DNA of 64,000 nucleotides from Paracoccus aerius (GTDB lineage: Bacteria > Pseudomonadota > Alphaproteobacteria > Rhodobacterales > Rhodobacteraceae). Made by a program: the position numbers and the translations under genes. Shown piece after piece: positions 60,193-64,000 of the stretch (position 1 is the first letter of the stretch; each line of letters begins with the position of its first letter). The stretch covers positions 1 through 64,000 of the forward strand of contig NZ_BNCL01000013.1 in the NCBI RefSeq assembly GCF_014656455.1. Direction: 5' to 3'. Under the pieces are notes generated by a model. It did not search any database, had not been told where the DNA came from, and saw only the letters and a list, made by a program, of their open reading frames with translations.

Positions 60193-60858
60193 TCAGTTGG
60201 TCGGGCGGATCAGGATCTCGACCCGGCGGTTCTGCGCGCGGCCGGCGGCGGTGTCGTTCGAGGCAACCGGCTGGTTGAAGCCCGCGCCCGTCGCGACCAA
60301 GCGCGAGGACGAGACGCCGGCGGCAGACAGGATGCCCGCGACCGACTGCGCGCGGCGCTGCGACAGGTCCATGTTCAATGCGGCGCTGCCAGTGTTGTCG
60401 GTATGGCCCACGACCTCGACCCGGCTGTTCGGATACTGGTTCAGGTTGCGCGCGACCGCGTAAAGGTCGTTCTGCGCGGCGCCCGAGACGGCAGCCGAGC
60501 CGGTGGCGAAGAGGATCCCCTCGGGCATCACGACCTGCAGGTAGGAGCCGCGGTTGATGACCTGGATGTTCGGGTTAGACAGCGACTGCTGCAGCGCCTG
60601 GGCCTGGCGGTCCAGGATATTGCCCGCGACGGCGCCCGCCGCCGCGCCCAGGATCGCGCCGCGTGCGGCGTCCCGGCCTTCGTTGTTGCTGTCGCTGTCG
60701 CGCGTCGCGCCCAAGACGGCGCCCACGGCAGCGCCTGCAAGCGCGCCCTGCTGGGTGCGGCTCATGCCGGAACCCATGCCGGTGCCGTCGGTGGGCGCGC
60801 AGGCGCCGAGGGCGACAAGGCCCGACACGGCAAGAATGGTGGTGACGCGAAGGTTCAT
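60193..60858 (-). CDS. OmpA-family lipoprotein with glycine zipper
   Basis: A 221-residue protein: lipobox LGAC (Cys20), a Gly/Ala zipper membrane segment (about 37-82, GALAGAAVGAVLGA and GAILGAAAGAVAGN), and a C-terminal OmpA domain (about 100-221) binding peptidoglycan, with VVGHTDNTGSAALNMDLSQRRA. It belongs to the YiaD-like group. Convergent with the atp operon and sharing its terminator region. Confidence 0.93.
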   Translation of the reverse strand: MNLRVTTILAVSGLVALGACAPTDGTGMGSGMSRTQQGALAGAAVGAVLGATRDSDSNNEGRDAARGAILGAAAGAVAGNILDRQAQALQQSLSNPNIQVINRGSYLQVVMPEGILFATGSAAVSGAAQNDLYAVARNLNQYPNSRVEVVGHTDNTGSAALNMDLSQRRAQSVAGILSAAGVSSSRLVATGAGFNQPVASNDTAAGRAQNRRVEILIRPTN

Positions 60859-61052
60859 GGGTTTCCCTTTCCTGGTCTTGCGACATTGATATCGCGGCAG
60901 ATTCTCGGTTGCCGCTCAACGCGCCGAAGCTGGCCCAGTTCCGCCGGAAAGGAAAGTCACGGCTGCGTGGAAGCTGCTGGACCGGCGGGACAATCGCCTT
61001 GCATTGCAGCGGGCTTGCATTGGCGGGCGGGCGCAGTCAAAAGCGGGGCGTC

Positions 61053-61715
61053 ATGGTCCAGCCCCGCCGTCTTGCCCAGCCCTTGCCCTTTGCCCAGCAG
61101 GTCGCGATCTTCTCGCGCCTGGCAAGCGCCAATCCGCAGCCGGTGACCGAGCTGGAGTTTTCCAATCCCTTCACGCTGGTCGTGGCCGTCGCCCTGTCGG
61201 CGCAGGCGACCGATGTGGGGGTGAACAAGGCCACGCGCGGGCTGTTCGCCATCGCCGACACGCCGGAGAAGATGCTGGATCTGGGCCTTGAGGGCGTGAC
61301 CGAGCATATCAAGACCATCGGGTTGTTCCGCCAGAAGGCCAAGAACGTCATCGCCCTGTCGCGCATCCTGGTCGAGGAATTCGGCGGCGAGGTGCCCGAC
61401 AGCCGCGCGGCCCTGATGCGACTGCCAGGCGTGGGTCGCAAGACCGCGAATGTGGTGCTGAACAGCGCCTTCGGCCATCCGGCGCAGGCGGTCGATACCC
61501 ATATCTTCCGCGTCGGCAACCGCACCCGCATCGCGCCCGGCCGCGACGTGGACGAGGTCGAGCGCGCCATCGAGGACAACGTGCCCGCCCGGTTCCAGGA
61601 CAACGCCCATCACTGGCTGATCCTGCACGGCCGATACATCTGCCAGGCCCGCCGCCCGCGCTGCGCGGTCTGCCCCATCTACGACCTGTGCCCATACGAG
61701 GAGAAGACCGCATGA
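61053..61715 (+). CDS. nth: Endonuclease III
   Basis: Nth removes oxidised pyrimidines from DNA (glycosylase plus AP lyase). The 220-residue protein has the Lys/Asp pair in ALSAQATDVGVNKAT and VDTHIFRVGNR, the helix-hairpin-helix LPGVGRKTANVVL, and the C-x6-C-x2-C-x5-C [4Fe-4S] motif CQARRPRCAVCPIYDLC. The start is the ATG at 61053, since the upstream frame (from 60909) does not look protein-like. Its stop overlaps the next gene. Confidence 0.95.
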   Translation: MVQPRRLAQPLPFAQQVAIFSRLASANPQPVTELEFSNPFTLVVAVALSAQATDVGVNKATRGLFAIADTPEKMLDLGLEGVTEHIKTIGLFRQKAKNVIALSRILVEEFGGEVPDSRAALMRLPGVGRKTANVVLNSAFGHPAQAVDTHIFRVGNRTRIAPGRDVDEVERAIEDNVPARFQDNAHHWLILHGRYICQARRPRCAVCPIYDLCPYEEKTA

Positions 61716-62725
61716 CCACCCCCTATGTGATCGGCATCGGAAATGCGGTGATGGACGTGATCTCGCCGGTGGCCGAGGACCGGCTGGCGGCGCTTGGCGT
61801 GCAGAAGGGGATCATGCAGCTGATCGAGCGCGAGCGGTCGGAATACCTGATGGCCGCGCAGGCGGACGATCACGGGCCGGGGCGCGCGCAGTCGAAGCTG
61901 GTGCCGGGCGGGTCGGTCGCGAACACGCTGGCGGGCATCGGGATGCTTGGGCTGCGCACGGCCTTCATCGGGCGGGTGGCGAATGACGCGCTGGGCCTGT
62001 CCTATGCCGAGCAGACCGAGGCGGCGGGGACGGTCTTCGTCAATCCGCCGGTCGTGGGGGACCAGTTGCCGACGTCCCGCAGCATCATCCTGGTGACGCC
62101 CGACGGCGAGCGGTCGATGAACACCTATCTGGGGATCTCGGCCGAACTTGGGCCGGAGGACGTGAACCCGTCGGTTTTCCAGGGTGCGGGCTGGCTGTTC
62201 CTGGAAGGATACCTGTTCGACAAGCCCAAGGGGAAAGAGGCTTTCCTGAAGGCCGCGAAATCCTGCCACGAGGCGGGCGGGCAGGCGGGTATCGCATTGT
62301 CGGACCCGTTCTGCGTGGACCGTCACCGCGAGGATTTCCGGCGGCTTGTGGCAGGGCCGATGGATTACGTGATCGGGAACGTCCACGAATGGACTTCGCT
62401 TTATCAGGTCACGGATCTGGAGGAGGCCTTGCGGCTGGCCCAGGCCGACTGCGGCACGGTGATCTGCACGCGGTCGGGCGAGGATGCGATCCTTAGCCGC
62501 AACGGGGAACGTGTGACGGCGCCCGTCCACCGCCTTGTGCCCGTCGACGCGACGGGCGCGGGGGACCAGTTCGCGGCGGGGCTGTTGTATGGCCTTGCCG
62601 TTGGGGCGCCGCTGGCGGTGGCGGGCCGGATGGGCTGCATCGCGGCGGCCGAGGTGATCGGCCATGTCGGCCCGCGCCCCGAGCGTGACCTGCGGGCGGA
62701 TTTCCGGGCCGAGGGGCTGATCTGA
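61712..62725 (+). CDS. PfkB-family kinase, adenosine kinase-like
   Basis: A 337-residue ribokinase-fold protein. It has the substrate motif GGSVANTLAGIGMLG, the Asp of VDATGAGDQFAAGLLYG (catalytic base and anion hole), and N-terminal VIGIGNAVMDVISPV. It is closest in layout to alphaproteobacterial adenosine kinases; the exact sugar is not fixed by sequence. ATG overlaps the nth stop (ATGA), with GAGGAG as ribosome site. Confidence 0.85.
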   Translation: MTTPYVIGIGNAVMDVISPVAEDRLAALGVQKGIMQLIERERSEYLMAAQADDHGPGRAQSKLVPGGSVANTLAGIGMLGLRTAFIGRVANDALGLSYAEQTEAAGTVFVNPPVVGDQLPTSRSIILVTPDGERSMNTYLGISAELGPEDVNPSVFQGAGWLFLEGYLFDKPKGKEAFLKAAKSCHEAGGQAGIALSDPFCVDRHREDFRRLVAGPMDYVIGNVHEWTSLYQVTDLEEALRLAQADCGTVICTRSGEDAILSRNGERVTAPVHRLVPVDATGAGDQFAAGLLYGLAVGAPLAVAGRMGCIAAAEVIGHVGPRPERDLRADFRAEGLI

Positions 62726-62745
62726 GGCTTTGCGTCCCGCGGCGG

Positions 62746-62768
62746 CCGGGGGACTTCACGTCCCCCGG
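62746..62768 (+). terminator. Hairpin after the PfkB gene
   Basis: CCGGGGGA pairs perfectly with TCCCCCGG around a 7-nt loop, 20 nt after the kinase stop. No T run follows; a Rho-type or attenuating end is likely. Confidence 0.5.
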
Positions 62769-62889
62769 ACCCCCTGTGGGATATGTGGCCCAGGATGAAT
62801 GGCGCCGGTGTGAAAGCCCCGGCGTTGCGCGGATCTGCTGGCGCGTGTATCAGGGCCGCAACGAATTTGCAGCTTGAAGGACATTGCGG

Positions 62890-64000
62890 ATGCGCAGGGT
62901 TGTAGTCACCGGAATGGGCATGGTCACGCCGCTGGCCTGCGGTGTCGAGGCGACGTGGGAGCGTTTGCTGGCCGGGCAGTCCGGCGCCGGGCGGATCACG
63001 CGGTTCGATCCAAAGGATGTCGTGACGAAATATGCCTGCGAGATCCCCTTCGGCGACGGCAGCGACGGAACGTTCAACCCCGATGACTGGATGGAGCCGA
63101 AGGATCGGCGCAAGGTCGATGACTTCATCCTGTATGGCATGGCCGCAGCCGAGCAGGCGGTGAAGGATTCCGGCTGGGAGCCGCAGACCGAGGAGGATCG
63201 CGAACGGACCGGCGTCATGATCGGGTCGGGGATCGGCGGGCTGACCTCGATCGCGGAAACGGCGGTGCTGATCAAGGAACGCGGGCCGAAGCGGGTGTCG
63301 CCCTTCTTCATTCCCGGCGCGCTGATCAACCTGGTGTCCGGGCAGGTGTCCATCCGCTTTGGCTACAAGGGGCCGAACCATGCGGTGGTGACGGCCTGTT
63401 CCACGGGCGCGCATGCGATCGGCGATGCGGCGCGGCTGATCATGCTGGGTGATGCGGACGTGATGGTCGCGGGCGGCGCGGAAAGCCCCATCAGCGAGAT
63501 CGGGATCGCGGGCTTCAACGCCTGCAAGGCCCTGTCCACCAAGCGCGACAACGACCCGCAATCGGCCAGCCGCCCTTACGACATCGACCGCGACGGCTTT
63601 GTCATGGGCGAGGGCGCGGGTTGCCTGGTGCTGGAGGAATACGAGCACGCAAAGGCGCGGGGTGCGAAGATCTATGCCGAAGTGCTGGGATATGGCCTGT
63701 CGGGCGACGCGTATCACATCACGGCGCCCAGCGAGGATGGCGACGGCGGCTTCCGGGCGATGCGGAACGCGCTGAAGAATGCCGGGCTTGAGGCGTCGGA
63801 CATCGACTATATCAACGCGCACGGCACCAGCACGATGGCCGACACGATCGAACTGGGCGCGGTCGAACGCCTGCTGGGCGATCACGCGCCGAATGCGGTG
63901 ATGTCATCGACGAAATCCAGCATCGGGCATCTGCTGGGAGCCGCCGGCGCGGTCGAGGCGATCTTCTGCGTGCTGGCGATCCGCGACGGCATCTGCCCGC
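62890..64000 (+). CDS. fabF: 3-oxoacyl-[acyl-carrier-protein] synthase II (cut by window end)
   Basis: FabF condenses malonyl-ACP with the growing acyl chain in fatty acid elongation. The first 370 residues are present, and about 50 at the C terminus lie beyond the window. The thiolase-fold landmarks are VVVTGMGMVTPLACG, the active-site Cys in VTACSTGAHAI, the two catalytic His in NAHGTST and SIGHLLGAAG, and the Lys in STKSSIGH. GAAGGA precedes ATG 62890. Confidence 0.95.
   Translation, partial: MRRVVVTGMGMVTPLACGVEATWERLLAGQSGAGRITRFDPKDVVTKYACEIPFGDGSDGTFNPDDWMEPKDRRKVDDFILYGMAAAEQAVKDSGWEPQTEEDRERTGVMIGSGIGGLTSIAETAVLIKERGPKRVSPFFIPGALINLVSGQVSIRFGYKGPNHAVVTACSTGAHAIGDAARLIMLGDADVMVAGGAESPISEIGIAGFNACKALSTKRDNDPQSASRPYDIDRDGFVMGEGAGCLVLEEYEHAKARGAKIYAEVLGYGLSGDAYHITAPSEDGDGGFRAMRNALKNAGLEASDIDYINAHGTSTMADTIELGAVERLLGDHAPNAVMSSTKSSIGHLLGAAGAVEAIFCVLAIRDGICP

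Overview
The window is a G+C-rich alphaproteobacterial chromosome segment, most likely Paracoccus or a close Rhodobacteraceae relative. This is inferred from the 14-subunit complex I operon interrupted by small accessory genes, the b/b' type ATP synthase operon, and the VPLPA-type C-terminal sorting signal. No species call is possible from the sequence alone.

Layout. (1) 1-6385 is an accessory island, visibly lower in G+C than the rest. It holds phage-like small genes, a Tn3-type serine recombinase, several small hypothetical genes, an orphan RTX protein and a DUF2513 gene broken by two frameshifts. It ends at the 3' end of a tRNA-Leu(CAA) gene. (2) 6518-8225 carries lipA and a secreted acidic protein. 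(3) 8500-29548 is the nuoA-N complex I operon with six extra small reading frames, running on into birA, coaX, rnj and trmB; tRNA-Ser(GCT) follows. (4) 29853-37399 has an OxyR-like LysR regulator divergent from a complete seven-gene Mrp Na+/H+ antiporter operon, whose last gene is UspA-like. (5) 37431-44811 contains an exported alpha/beta hydrolase with a sorting tail, an ABC-F ATPase, a MipA-type porin, tRNA-Gly(CCC), a DUF1489 gene and trigger factor. (6) 44812-54298 is a minus-strand selenocysteine and formate module: fdoG (with an in-frame UGA), fdoH, fdoI, fdhE, selA, selB, selC and one unknown gene. (7) 54519-57230 has a lipoprotein, tRNA-Leu(TAG) and an arsR-psuK-psuG pseudouridine catabolism operon. 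(8) 57437-60093 is the F0 ATP synthase operon atpI-B-E-F'-F. (9) 60193-64000 has an OmpA-type lipoprotein, nth, a PfkB sugar kinase and the start of fabF.

How the parts work together. Complex I, the Mrp antiporter (whose A and D subunits are homologous to NuoL/M/N) and F0 together cover proton/sodium energetics. Formate dehydrogenase feeds electrons to quinone. The selA/selB/selC genes beside it supply the machinery to decode its UGA codon; selD and fdhD are not in the window.

The most unusual observation is that the whole tRNA-Sec gene lies inside the 3' end of selB, exactly in codon phase. The 96-nt tRNA therefore equals SelB codons 636-667, and the selB stop then overlaps the start codon of the next gene.
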